The notes beneath the pieces were generated by a model that was given only the letters and a program-made list of their open reading frames with translations, made no database searches and had not been told where the DNA came from. Shown here piece after piece: positions 25,684 to 33,624 of a DNA stretch of 46,022 nt. Each line of letters opens with the position of its first letter. Positions within the stretch are counted from its first letter, which is position 1. Origin of the DNA: Vicinamibacteria bacterium (GTDB lineage Bacteria > Acidobacteriota > Vicinamibacteria > Vicinamibacterales > UBA2999). The position numbers were made by a program, and so were the translations under genes. The stretch lies in assembly GCA_025938035.1 (NCBI GenBank), contig JAICQE010000011.1, positions 1-46,022 on the forward strand, read 5' to 3'.

Positions 25684-27099
25684 GTGGACGCAGTGTTGAA
25701 CTGGCTATGGCAGGGTGGCGTGGTGGCGATCGTGGCAGCGGGAACGCTGCACCTTCTCGATCGCGCCCGCGCCGCCGTTCGCTGTCTCGTCTGCTGGGCC
25801 GCACTGCTCGTGGTCGTTGTGCTGCCTCTGGTTTCCCTCGCCATGGCTGCCGCGTCACCAGTTGCTCCAGCGGCCTCCAACGCCGCAGCGATCCTTACGG
25901 TTCCCGCTGCGTGGTGGACCTCGAGCGCGCTGATCGCGGGGGCCTGGGCGGTCTGGGTGGCCATTTACGGCGTCCGTCTCGCCCGCGCGATCGTTGTCGT
26001 CCGCCGCGCCAGGGCACGGTGCCGGCCGTTTTCACCGGCGGTCGAATCCTCGCTTGGGTACTGGCGCCGCGCGCGTCACACCGGGCGGCCCGCGCGGCTG
26101 GCCGTTTCCGATCGCGTGAGCGCAGCGGCCGTGTTCGGCTGCGGCACCCCGGTCATCGCGGTGGCGCCAACGCTCATCGCGCGTCTTGACGCCGACGAGC
26201 TCGATCGCGTCGTCATCCACGAGTGGGCGCACGTGCAGAGGCGCGACGACCTGGCAAACATCGGACAGCTCCTCCTCCGCGCGGTGGCCGGATGGCATCC
26301 CGCCATCTGGTGGCTCGATCGCCGTCTGTCTATCGAACAGGAGCTGGCGTGCGATGAAACGGTCGTGGCCGTCGCGGGCGGGGCAAAGTCCTATGCGTCA
26401 TGCCTCGTCAAGCTGGCCTCGCTTCGAGCTGCACAGTCCGACGTGCTGCTGGCCTCGGGCGCGCTTTCGTCGAGCGGGCTCACACGACGAGTCGCGCGCC
26501 TGCTTCTGTTCAAGGACTTCATTTCGTCTGCGTGGGGACGCCGGGCCGCGGCCCTCGTCGTTGTGCTGCTCGTCGTGCTGGCACTCGGTGTCGCACGGCT
26601 GCGCATCGTCGAGGCCGCGGTGTCGGCGACCGTCGTCCGCGTGCTGCAGCCGGTGGCCGGCGCAATACCTGCTGCGGTGCATCCTGATGCCATGCGCTCC
26701 GATTCGCCGGCGGCACAGCCGCGCCGGGCTGCGCCGGTGCCGGATCGCCTCGAGGCGTCACTTTTCCCGCTGAAGCCGGATTCCACGACACTTCCCGCTC
26801 CGGCAACCCCGCAACCGGATCCGCATCGCGCCTCCGAACTCATCGACGACACGAGCGCAAACGCGGCCGCCGGCTCACATGATGCCGTGGGCGAAATCGA
26901 ATCCCCCGATCCCCCGCTTGTTACGGCACCCTCCCCCACCCTCGCGGCATCGCCGCCCGCCATCGACGCCGAATCGCGCTCCACCTGGGGCTCGGCGGCA
27001 GACGCCGGGGTCGCGATCGGCCGCAGGACGAAAAACACCGGCGTTGCCACCGCCGGTGCATTTACCCGGTTCGCGAAAAGAATAGCTGGCTCATTCTGA
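25684..27099 (+). CDS. M56 family membrane metallopeptidase (BlaR1-like)
   Basis: BlaR1/MecR1-like zinc protease, 471 residues, start GTG 25684 after GGAGAC. Membrane segments lie near residues 10-25, 35-57 and 82-107. The zinc site is HEWAH (179-183) with Glu220 in EQELACDE. A further membrane helix (ALVVVLLVVLALGVA) lies near residue 300. The remaining 150 residues are a Pro/Ala/Ser-rich tail with no penicillin-binding or DUF3738 sensor domain. In BlaR1 the sensor sits at this end; here it is missing, and an exported DUF3738 protein is encoded divergently. The radical SAM gene follows after 10 bases, so the unit is probably an operon. Confidence 0.9.
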   Translation: MDAVLNWLWQGGVVAIVAAGTLHLLDRARAAVRCLVCWAALLVVVVLPLVSLAMAAASPVAPAASNAAAILTVPAAWWTSSALIAGAWAVWVAIYGVRLARAIVVVRRARARCRPFSPAVESSLGYWRRARHTGRPARLAVSDRVSAAAVFGCGTPVIAVAPTLIARLDADELDRVVIHEWAHVQRRDDLANIGQLLLRAVAGWHPAIWWLDRRLSIEQELACDETVVAVAGGAKSYASCLVKLASLRAAQSDVLLASGALSSSGLTRRVARLLLFKDFISSAWGRRAAALVVVLLVVLALGVARLRIVEAAVSATVVRVLQPVAGAIPAAVHPDAMRSDSPAAQPRRAAPVPDRLEASLFPLKPDSTTLPAPATPQPDPHRASELIDDTSANAAAGSHDAVGEIESPDPPLVTAPSPTLAASPPAIDAESRSTWGSAADAGVAIGRRTKNTGVATAGAFTRFAKRIAGSF

Positions 27100-27109
27100 G
27101 GGCTTTATC

Positions 27110-28660
27110 GTGCGCGTACATCTGGTCAATCCCAGCGACGTCTCGTTTGGAACGGCCGTCATCACTCCGCGCTGGCAATATGTGCTCGCCGCCGCGACGC
27201 CGGAGCGACACGGTGTCCCCGCGATCGTCGACGAAACGCTCGAACAGCTCGATCTCGACAGCGTGGCTCCCGGTGACGTGGTCGGGATCGGTATCCACAC
27301 TGCCAATGCGCTGCGCGGCTATCAGCTTGGACGGGCCGCCAGGGAGCGCGGTGCGCTTGTCGTCTTCGGTGGAATCCACGCCACGCTCTTCCCGGACGAA
27401 GTGCGCGAGCACGGCGCCGCGCACGCCGTCGTGACCGGGGACGGCGATCTCGTCTGGCCGAATGTGCTGCGCGACTGCGAGCAAAATGCGCCGCAGCCGC
27501 ACTACGACGGCGGCCGCGTCGGAGGCGACGACTTCCTGTCCGCGAGATGGGACCTGCTGTCGGCCGATCGCTACATGTGGGCGTCGGTGCAGACCGTCCG
27601 CGGTTGTCCAAAGCACTGTTCGTTCTGCTCGGTCTGGCGCACCGACGGACAAACGCCCCGCCAGCGGCACGTGCATGCGGTCATCCGCGAGCTGGTGATG
27701 CTGCGGCGAAAGGGGTTCCGCTTCATCGTCCTGGCGGACGACAACTTCTACCCTGTGACGCTCGCCGATCTCGCGGCAGCCGACCGCCGTGCCGACAAGA
27801 GCCGGCACGCGGCGCTTTCGGCGCTTCGCCAGGAGCGGTTCGAGCTGATGGCGCAGATGGCGAAGCTGCCGGACGACATGGTGTTCTACACGCAGATCAC
27901 GATGGAAGCTGCCGAGGATCCCGAATTTCTCGCGGCGATGCGCCGTGCCCGCATCCGCGGCGCGCTGGTCGGCGTGGAGTCGGTCACGCCGGAAGGGCTG
28001 AAGGCGGTCTTCAAGAACTTCAACGAGGCCGGCGAAGGGCTGGTGACGCGTCTGCAGGCGTTTCGCGCCGCGGGCGTCCACGTGCTCGGTTCGTTCATCT
28101 TCGGGTTGCCGACCGATACGCCGGAAACGTTTCCGGCTACGGCCGACCTGGCGCAGCGCGCGGGCGTATCGTTCGCCCAGTTCGTGATGCTCACGCCGCT
28201 GCCCGGAACGCTCGACTTTGCCAAGTGGGAAAAAGAAGCCACAAATGTACCAACCGTCGGCGGCGTGCCGTTGACCCGCTACTGGCTCATCCCGTCATCG
28301 CAGCGGCCGAAGGTGTACAACCCACATCCCCGAATGTCGGCGGACGAGATCCGCGTACGCACGCAGCACGTGTGGGATCGCTTCTACGGTTTCCGGGCCG
28401 CGTGGGCGCGTTCGGCGTGCGTGCGATCGCTGCGCGCCCGCATCGCCTTCGTCCTCATCTCGAAACTGTACCGGCAAATGTACGCAAATACAGGCATCGC
28501 GACCGACAGCGCCCGCGTCGAGCGCTCAGCCCGGCGAGCACGATGGCTCGCGCGGGCAGCCCGCAGGCTGTTCGTGGCTGCCCCGATGCCGCACCTGGAG
28601 GAGCCGGCGGGAGCGGGCGATCGCGGTGGCCGCCGGCTTGCAGTGTCGCTGGTGCCCTGA
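27110..28660 (+). CDS. B12-binding-domain radical SAM protein
   Basis: Radical SAM enzyme of 516 residues, start GTG 27110 with GAGG about 9 bases upstream. An N-terminal cobalamin-binding-like domain (residues 1-130, VVGIGIHTANALRGYQLG, VVFGGIHATLFPDEV) precedes the 4Fe-4S motif GCPKHCSFC (Cys166, Cys170, Cys173). The TIM-barrel part has DDNFYPVT, ITMEAAEDPEFLAAM, LVGVESVTPEGLKAVFKNFN and GSFIFGLPTDTPET. The C-terminus is Arg/Ala rich. Members often methylate or rearrange unactivated carbons; the substrate here is unknown. It follows the M56 gene by 10 bases, so a BlaI-type switch may control it. Confidence 0.9.
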   Translation: MRVHLVNPSDVSFGTAVITPRWQYVLAAATPERHGVPAIVDETLEQLDLDSVAPGDVVGIGIHTANALRGYQLGRAARERGALVVFGGIHATLFPDEVREHGAAHAVVTGDGDLVWPNVLRDCEQNAPQPHYDGGRVGGDDFLSARWDLLSADRYMWASVQTVRGCPKHCSFCSVWRTDGQTPRQRHVHAVIRELVMLRRKGFRFIVLADDNFYPVTLADLAAADRRADKSRHAALSALRQERFELMAQMAKLPDDMVFYTQITMEAAEDPEFLAAMRRARIRGALVGVESVTPEGLKAVFKNFNEAGEGLVTRLQAFRAAGVHVLGSFIFGLPTDTPETFPATADLAQRAGVSFAQFVMLTPLPGTLDFAKWEKEATNVPTVGGVPLTRYWLIPSSQRPKVYNPHPRMSADEIRVRTQHVWDRFYGFRAAWARSACVRSLRARIAFVLISKLYRQMYANTGIATDSARVERSARRARWLARAARRLFVAAPMPHLEEPAGAGDRGGRRLAVSLVP

Positions 28661-28672
28661 ACGGAGGTTAAC

Positions 28673-29707
28673 GTGCCGCTTCGAACGGTCGTCTGCATCC
28701 TGGCGTGGCTGGTACTTGTGACAGTGCCGGCCGCCACGGAACCGTCCGGTCGCTCACGTGAGTTCCTCGCCACCGCGTTCCACGTCGGCAAGGACGACCT
28801 CGCGCGGATCGCGGCCGGCCGCGTGTACTCGGGGACACTGCCGGTGCAGCATCCGCGAGAAGTCGCCACGCTGGGCATCGTTCGGATCCAGACGACTCCT
28901 CAGCGCTACATTGACGGCCTGGCCGACATCGCAGCTTTCAAGCGCGACGACAAGATTCTGCAGATCGGCACGTTCGGCGCTCCTCCGCGGGCGGGCGACA
29001 TCGCCGATCTGACGCTCGACGAGGAGGACGTCGACAGCCTGCGTGAATGCCGTGTCGCGGATTGCGACGTACAGCTGTCAGCGCAAGCCATCGAACGTTT
29101 CCGTGCGGACGTGAACTGGCGGGCGCCGGACGCCTCGCGCCAGGCCGCAGATCTGATGCGGCGCGTTCTGCTGGAGTACGTAACCCAGTACCAGAAGGCC
29201 GGCTCAGTAGCCGCGATGGAGTACGCCGACTCGACCGGCCGTCTGTCGCTGGCCAACGAGTTCAAGGCGCTCGTCGCGGCCGACACCACGACCTGGCAAC
29301 ACGTGCCCGACCTGCGCCGTCATCTCCTCGACTTTCCGTCCGTGCGGGCCGGCTCCAGAGATCTCGTGTACTGGTCCAAGGAAAAGGTTCACCGGCGGCC
29401 CGTCATCAGCGTCACGCATCTCGCGATCGTCCCGGGTGAGCGCGAGTCACCCGTGAAATACGCGGTGGCGTCCCGGCAGATTTACGCGATGCACTACTTC
29501 GACGTGTCGCTTGGGCTGACGCTCCTCGTTCCCGATACATCTGCCGCGAAACCGGCCACCTACGTCGTGTATCTGAATCGATCCCGGATTGATCTCTTCG
29601 ATGGCATGCTGGGCGGAATCGCCCGGAAGGTCGTGAAAGGAAAAGCGCGCTCGCTGGTGGCGGAGCAACTGGAACGAGTGCGGCGCACCCTCGAGACGGC
29701 CGGGTGA
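28673..29707 (+). CDS. Exported protein, function unknown
   Basis: Exported protein of 344 residues, start GTG 28673 after ACGGAGG. The signal peptide (residues 1-22, VCILAWLVLVTVPAATEP) leads to a mature part with few hydrophobic stretches. Recognisable segments are LARIAAGRVYSGTLPV, VEDVDSLRECRVADCDVQLSAQAIERF with a pair of Cys, and YFDVSLGLTLLVPD and YVVYLNRSRIDLFDG near the end. I know no family function. It lies 12 bases after the radical SAM gene and is probably the last gene of the BlaI operon. Confidence 0.82.
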   Translation: MPLRTVVCILAWLVLVTVPAATEPSGRSREFLATAFHVGKDDLARIAAGRVYSGTLPVQHPREVATLGIVRIQTTPQRYIDGLADIAAFKRDDKILQIGTFGAPPRAGDIADLTLDEEDVDSLRECRVADCDVQLSAQAIERFRADVNWRAPDASRQAADLMRRVLLEYVTQYQKAGSVAAMEYADSTGRLSLANEFKALVAADTTTWQHVPDLRRHLLDFPSVRAGSRDLVYWSKEKVHRRPVISVTHLAIVPGERESPVKYAVASRQIYAMHYFDVSLGLTLLVPDTSAAKPATYVVYLNRSRIDLFDGMLGGIARKVVKGKARSLVAEQLERVRRTLETAG

Positions 29708-29710
29708 CGG

Positions 29711-30574
29711 CTACCAGGAATTGATGCGCGAGACCTCGATCTTCCCGATCCTCGGGATGACGACGATGTCGATCGGAAAGCTGACCACGCCGGGAGCGAT
29801 GCCAAAGCCGGCGCCGTGCATCATGGTGAGGCGCGTGGCCTCCGTGAACATCGCCGGCGCCGATCGAATCGATGCATCGGAACACGAGCCCCCAATCAGC
29901 GCCGACAGCCTTTGCACTTCGGGCTTCTGACGCTCGGCTGCCGGCACGCGCGCGTCGGTGCCTCTCATCAGCGACATCGCCACAACCTCTTGTCCATGGA
30001 AGCGCACTCCGCAATCCCGGAAGGTCAGACTCGAAAGATCACGAACCCGTACGGCCCACCTGTTGGTTGGCGCGTCGGTGGCGATGCCAATCCCGACGAC
30101 GACGCTCGCGGCACGACCGTCCTGATCGAATCCGGACACCGCCACTCTCGCCACCACCGGGTTCGACGAGTAGTGGCTGACGATGTCAGCCGCGGGGATG
30201 CTCTTGAGGAATGCCGTCAGCCCGAGGCCCAGTTCGCCGGCGATGTACTCGGCTTGACCGCGCAGGGTGGCGGGGAGCTGCGTCCGGTCGATCTTCGCGC
30301 AGAAATCACGGAAATGGTCGTGCAGCGCGATCGTGGCCTTCGTTTCCGTGTCGGTCAGCTCGTAGACGCCCTGCATCGTGGCGACGGTGCGGAGGCCGGT
30401 GACGCAGTACTTCTGACGCAACGGTTCGGGTCCACGGCGGCTCATCATGGCTGTGTCGGATCCGACGACGATGCCGTCCGGCGTGATGAACACGCCGATG
30501 AGTGTGGCGAAAACCAGGGCAATGCTCATGACGGGACTGAAGACAGGGTAACGCAGGGCTATAATCCGCGCCAT
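29711..30574 (-). CDS. Secreted proteasome-like Ntn hydrolase
   Basis: Protein of 287 residues whose start ATG 30574 gives a signal peptide of 23 residues ending in VFA. Cleavage there would expose Thr24, followed by LIGVFITPDGIVVGSDTAM. Counting from that Thr as 1, Asp17 (GSDTA) and Lys32 (RQKYC) fall where proteasome beta subunits and HslV have Thr1, Asp17 and Lys33. The rest ([35 protein letters not shown]) fits an Ntn fold. Predicted to be exported and self-activated by the signal peptidase. The alternative start Met16 would leave too short a leader. The gene is convergent with the 28673 gene (3 bases between) and divergent from the 30573 gene. Confidence 0.75.
   Translation of the reverse strand: MARIIALRYPVFSPVMSIALVFATLIGVFITPDGIVVGSDTAMMSRRGPEPLRQKYCVTGLRTVATMQGVYELTDTETKATIALHDHFRDFCAKIDRTQLPATLRGQAEYIAGELGLGLTAFLKSIPAADIVSHYSSNPVVARVAVSGFDQDGRAASVVVGIGIATDAPTNRWAVRVRDLSSLTFRDCGVRFHGQEVVAMSLMRGTDARVPAAERQKPEVQRLSALIGGSCSDASIRSAPAMFTEATRLTMMHGAGFGIAPGVVSFPIDIVVIPRIGKIEVSRINSW
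30560..30565 (+). promoter_or_regulatory. -10 box (TATAAT) of the 30573 gene, leaderless
   Basis: A perfect TATAAT ends 7 bases before ATG 30573. Transcription would start at or near the ATG. The possible -35 (CTGAAG, 30537-30542) is weak. Confidence 0.55.
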
Positions 30575-31019
30575 GGGCAGGTTGATCTGTCTCTTCTGTC
30601 TGGCTCTCGGTTCAATCGCCTCCGCGCAGTCGCCGGCCGCGAAACCATCCGACGAAGCCGGCGTACGCGACGTCGTCCGCCGCTACACCGAAGCGCGCGA
30701 GCTGAGCGATCCCAAGGCTATCGAAGCGCTGTTCACCGCGGACGCTGACCAGTACACGACAAGCGGCGAGTGGCGGCGCGGGATGTCGCAGCTCGTGAAG
30801 GGGATGCTCGACACGTCGGCGCGCAACCCGGGCACGAGGGCGATCACAATCGCCGCGATCCGATTCGTGACACCGGACGTCGCCATCGTCGACGGCGAGT
30901 ACAGGACCGGAACCGACGCGCGCCTGATCTGGACCACTCTGACCGTGAAACGCGACGCGCGCGGCTGGAAGATCGCGGCTATCCGCAACATTGCGCCGAC
31001 CAGTCCTCCGACGCGCTGA
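30573..31019 (+). CDS. Exported NTF2-like (SnoaL/DUF4440-type) protein
   Basis: Protein of 148 residues starting at ATG 30573. A short signal peptide (MGRLICLFCLALGSIASAQ) precedes an NTF2-like domain: VRDVVRRYTEARELSDPKAIEALFTADAD, then ITIAAIRFVTPDVAIVDGEYR and TLTVKRDARGWKIAAIRN. The fold binds small molecules or acts as an isomerase-type enzyme in other members; no specific role can be given. It may be translated without a leader. The first codon lies in CCATGG, which also contains the opposite start codon of the Ntn hydrolase gene. Two tandem family B palindromes follow the stop. Confidence 0.85.
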   Translation: MGRLICLFCLALGSIASAQSPAAKPSDEAGVRDVVRRYTEARELSDPKAIEALFTADADQYTTSGEWRRGMSQLVKGMLDTSARNPGTRAITIAAIRFVTPDVAIVDGEYRTGTDARLIWTTLTVKRDARGWKIAAIRNIAPTSPPTR

Positions 31020-31031
31020 CCGCGGCCGGGC

Positions 31032-31055
31032 GTAGTGTCCGCCTTCAGGCGGACC
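31032..31055 (+). repeat. Family B palindrome, copy B6, first of a tandem pair
   Basis: GTAGT then GTCCGCCTTCAGGCGGAC, in the space after the NTF2-like gene. The next copy begins 35 bases later. Confidence 0.8.
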
Positions 31056-31066
31056 CGGGCCGCGTT

Positions 31067-31090
31067 GTAGTGTCGGCCTTCAGGCGGACC
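31067..31090 (+). repeat. Family B palindrome, copy B7, second of a tandem pair
   Basis: Same as B6 with one change (GTCGGCC in the left arm), so the stem has a mismatch. The 35-bp period shows a duplication or stepwise addition. Confidence 0.75.
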
Positions 31091-31169
31091 CCTGTTCCTG
31101 CTCAGGCACTCCAACTTGCATCCGCTGCTCTGACGGCAAAAAGCACTAGTCCTGCCGGCTGGAGCGGAC

Positions 31170-31418
31170 GTGCGCCAGGAACGTCGCGATTTGGGCAGGC
31201 GGGCGGATACGACGCGGCGCGTCATGATGTGGATCTGCGGCGAAACGTCGGCAGTGGCAGAGGTGCCGCGGTATCTGGCAGCGCCCGACGTCGGCAGGCG
31301 AATCCTCAAACAGCTCGCCTTGCGCGGGCTCGTCCGGCGCGACGACGGTGGATGGGTCGCCCGGCGCTGCCTGCTCGCGCCCCCGGCACTCAAGAAGCTT
31401 CCGCTGGACGAGAGCTGA
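31170..31418 (+). CDS. Small winged-helix-like protein, paralogue of the 39709 protein
   Basis: Frame of 82 residues from GTG 31170 with high GC at third positions. It reads MRQERRDLGRRADTTRRV at the start and has DVGRRILKQLALRGLVRRDD then GGWVARR. The protein at 39709-39945 has MGQERRNIRSRAAIVQRV, then AQRILQRLIASGLVREVQRG and VWAR. The shared pattern (QERR, RA, RV, ILxxL, GLVR, GxW.AR) supports both as genes. The winged-helix assignment is inference from the RIL...GLVR...W pattern. No ribosome binding site is clear. Confidence 0.55.
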   Translation: MRQERRDLGRRADTTRRVMMWICGETSAVAEVPRYLAAPDVGRRILKQLALRGLVRRDDGGWVARRCLLAPPALKKLPLDES

Positions 31419-31444
31419 GCCGAACCACCCCGCCGCCCCAACCG

Positions 31445-31450
31445 TAGAAT
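31445..31450 (+). promoter_or_regulatory. -10 box (TAGAAT) of the acyltransferase gene
   Basis: TAGAAT followed by GGACGGAG (31453-31460) and the proposed CTG start at 31467. Confidence 0.35.
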
Positions 31451-31466
31451 CAGGACGGAGAACTTC

Positions 31467-32687
31467 CTGAACGACGCCGATCGTCTGCACGCGCTCGATG
31501 CCGTGCGCGGGTTCGCGCTCATCGTCGGCATCTTTTTTCACGGAGCCGCCGGCTACATCGAAGGGTTCCCCGAGCTGTTATGGCCGATGCGCGAGCCATC
31601 GAGCACGACGCTCGGCGTGGTCTTCTTCGTCAGCCACATGTTCCGGATGTCGCTCTTCTTCCTGATCGCCGGCTTCTTCGGGCGGATGCTGATCGAGCGC
31701 CGAGGCACTGCCGGCTTCATACGCGATCGTGCAAAACGCATCCTGCTGCCGCTGGTCGTCGGCCTGCCGATCATCCTCATCCTTTTTGCGGTGCTTGCCG
31801 GCCTTGGGTTTCTCCTGAGCGGAATGAGCATGACGGAGCTGCTCAGGATGTCGGAGCGGCAGAACGTGCCGGCGCCGGACTCGACGTTCCCCTGGGTGCA
31901 TCTCTGGTTTCTCTACTATCTGCTGCTCTTCTATGCGGGCGCGATCGTCATCCGCGGCATCGCCGGGTTCGCCGATCGCCGCGGGCGCGTGCTCGTCCCC
32001 TTTGATGCCCTGGTGCGCTTCTGCCTCGGCGGCGTCCGGGGCGCAGTGGTGATCGGCGTGCCGCTCGCCGCGTACTTCTACGCACTCGAGGGTTGGCCAA
32101 GCTGGACGGGGCTGCTGACGCCGATGACGCTTCCACCGCAGCCGCCGTCGGTGCTGGCGTATGGCGTCCCGTTCACCTTTGGCTGGTTAGCGCACCGCCA
32201 GATCGATCGTCTGCTCGCGCTCGAGCGCCGGTGGGTTCCGTTCATGGCGGCCGCGGTCGCGCTGACCATCGTGAGCCTCTGGCTGGGAGGCATTACACCG
32301 CGGTGGGAGCCGTATCTCGACGATCGCACGCTGATGTGGTACAGCGCCGCATACGTGATCGGCATCTGGTGCTGGATCTTCGGCCTGATCGGGTTGGCCG
32401 TTCGGTACCTTTCCGAGGCGAGTCCCCTGCGCCGCTACGTGGCCGACGCGTCGTATTTCCTGTATCTCCTCCACCTGCCGGTCCTGGCGTTCTTCGCCGC
32501 GTGGTGGAATCCGCTGCCGTGGCACTGGACGGTCAAGTATCCGCTGCAGATAGCGGCCACGCTCGCCGTGTTGTTTCTGACTTATCGGTACCTGGTGAGA
32601 TCGACCTTCATCGGCGCAACGCTGAACGGGCGTCGCTATCCGCGGTCATCGCGGGTCAGGGCACCGGAGCCAGCTGAGGCCATATAG
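31467..32687 (+). CDS. Membrane acyltransferase family 3 protein, probable CTG start
   Basis: Integral membrane acyltransferase (acyl transferase 3 / OpgC type), 406 residues, likely to acylate a glycan or lipid on the outer face of the inner membrane. The family start RLHALDAVRGFALIVGIFFH with its conserved Arg and Asp lies before the first ATG or GTG codon (GTG 31503). The frame upstream holds only CTG at 31467, 6 bases after ACGGAG, so CTG is the best start. About ten membrane segments follow (VVFFVSHMFRMSLFFLIAGFF, WVHLWFLYYLLLFYAGAIVI, SYFLYLLHLPVLAFFAAWW and others). The TAG stop is the first triplet of a family A repeat. The gene stands alone. Confidence 0.88.
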   Translation: MNDADRLHALDAVRGFALIVGIFFHGAAGYIEGFPELLWPMREPSSTTLGVVFFVSHMFRMSLFFLIAGFFGRMLIERRGTAGFIRDRAKRILLPLVVGLPIILILFAVLAGLGFLLSGMSMTELLRMSERQNVPAPDSTFPWVHLWFLYYLLLFYAGAIVIRGIAGFADRRGRVLVPFDALVRFCLGGVRGAVVIGVPLAAYFYALEGWPSWTGLLTPMTLPPQPPSVLAYGVPFTFGWLAHRQIDRLLALERRWVPFMAAAVALTIVSLWLGGITPRWEPYLDDRTLMWYSAAYVIGIWCWIFGLIGLAVRYLSEASPLRRYVADASYFLYLLHLPVLAFFAAWWNPLPWHWTVKYPLQIAATLAVLFLTYRYLVRSTFIGATLNGRRYPRSSRVRAPEPAEAI

Positions 32688-32765
32688 CGCCAATCGTGGG
32701 GCGAGCCTTGCAGGCTCGCCTCGCCAACCCGAAAGGTTCGCGCCACGGATGTGAAATCCGCTGTG
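32685..32765. repeat. Family A repeat, copy A5
   Basis: Outer CGTGG/CCACG stem, hairpin 1 GGCGAGCC-ttgca-GGCTCGCC, hairpin 2 GCCAACC/GGTTCGC with one mismatch. It shares more than 50 bases with A6, including the GTGAAATCCGC tail. The terminal TAGCGC provides the acyltransferase stop codon. Confidence 0.85.
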
Positions 32766-33050
32766 CCGGGAAAGTTACGATCGAGACATGGGGCGCTGGG
32801 CGCACAGGCTTAAAGGTTTGGATGTAAGTGGTTACGCCCGCCCCCGTGTCTCGCTCGCCTGATGACAATGCAAAGGACCATGCCTGCGCAGCCGCATGAA
32901 ATGCCGCGGCGTTTTGCGCGGCACCCGCGCAGAAACTCGGCTTGACCACGGAATCTCTACCCGAGGCGGCAAGTTTCCCGCTTCAGCTTGATGGCATCGC
33001 ACGGTTCCTGCAAAAGATAGTGAACGGGTGATCGGCTGACAGGAGGGAAA
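32766..33050. other. Non-coding stretch before the 33051 gene
   Basis: I see no gene with good codon use here. It ends in a strong ribosome binding site (AGGAGGG) for the next gene. Confidence 0.5.
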
Positions 33051-33239
33051 ATGCGCAAACAGGACCGTATCGCCAATCAGCAGCAAGATCGATCGCCGGA
33101 CAGAGATCGAAACCAGTCGCAGCCCTCGTCATCGGATCGGCAACGGATGCGAGGCAGCGATAGCGAGCGGATGCGAGGCAGTGAATCGACGACACAGCGC
33201 CCGCAGCGGCAGTCAGGAAAGCTGCCGCTTCCGGATTGA
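33051..33239 (+). CDS. Small hydrophilic protein ending in GKLPLPD
   Basis: Protein of 62 residues, ATG 33051 behind AGGAGGG (33041-33047). It is rich in Arg, Asp, Gln and Ser, with a short internal duplication (QRMRGSDSE then ERMRGSES) and the ending QSGKLPLPD. The N-terminus MRKQDRIANQQQDR and the ending are like other small uncharacterised acidobacterial proteins I recall. Probably unstructured. No function can be assigned. Confidence 0.7.
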   Translation: MRKQDRIANQQQDRSPDRDRNQSQPSSSDRQRMRGSDSERMRGSESTTQRPQRQSGKLPLPD

Positions 33240-33393
33240 CGTTCATTCCTTGCGCTGAGGGCTGGTGGCACGATCGCCAGCGGCCCTCGGCGCCGCCAGA
33301 TCGTTGAAGTCCGGCATGTAGGCCCGCGGTCCGTGGGGGCATCGCCCTTGCACGATTTGCGTCCTGATGTACTGAAGCCCTGGAAGGTCAGAT

Positions 33394-33621
33394 ATGTCCA
33401 AAACGCCGACGCCGGAGGAGCTCGAAGCTGCGTTTCAGGGCGTGGACTACCCTGCCCCGCGGGCCAAGCTCCTCACGATTGCGCACCTCAACGGCGCATC
33501 GCCAGCGGTGATCAACCGCATCCTCGAACTTCCCGAGACCGCCGACTTCCTTAACGAAGACGCTCTACGCCGGACCTTTGGTGTGTCGGTGCACGGGCAG
33601 CAGCCGCACGGCTGGGAATAG
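33394..33621 (+). CDS. DUF2795 small protein
   Basis: Protein of 75 residues, start ATG 33394 (MSKTPTPEELEAAFQGVDYPA). The DUF2795 signature is visible: YPAPRAKLLTIAHLNGA, then VINRILELPETADFLNEDAL and RRTFGV. Function unknown; these proteins are small and soluble. The gene is 3 bases upstream of the 33625 gene, and the pair is probably co-transcribed. Confidence 0.85.
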   Translation: MSKTPTPEELEAAFQGVDYPAPRAKLLTIAHLNGASPAVINRILELPETADFLNEDALRRTFGVSVHGQQPHGWE

Positions 33622-33624
33622 CGC

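Noticed and set aside
31146..31541. A 131-codon frame on the minus strand
   Set aside because: It overlaps the small winged-helix gene, the promoter and the acyltransferase start on the other strand, and has no related protein in the window, unlike the plus frame.
32656..32949. A 97-codon frame on the minus strand
   Set aside because: It runs across a family A repeat into the acyltransferase end, has no ribosome binding site and resembles no family.
32992..33012. A sigma-54 promoter (TGGCA...TGCA)
   Set aside because: The GG and GC dinucleotides are 15 bases apart, where 10 are needed.
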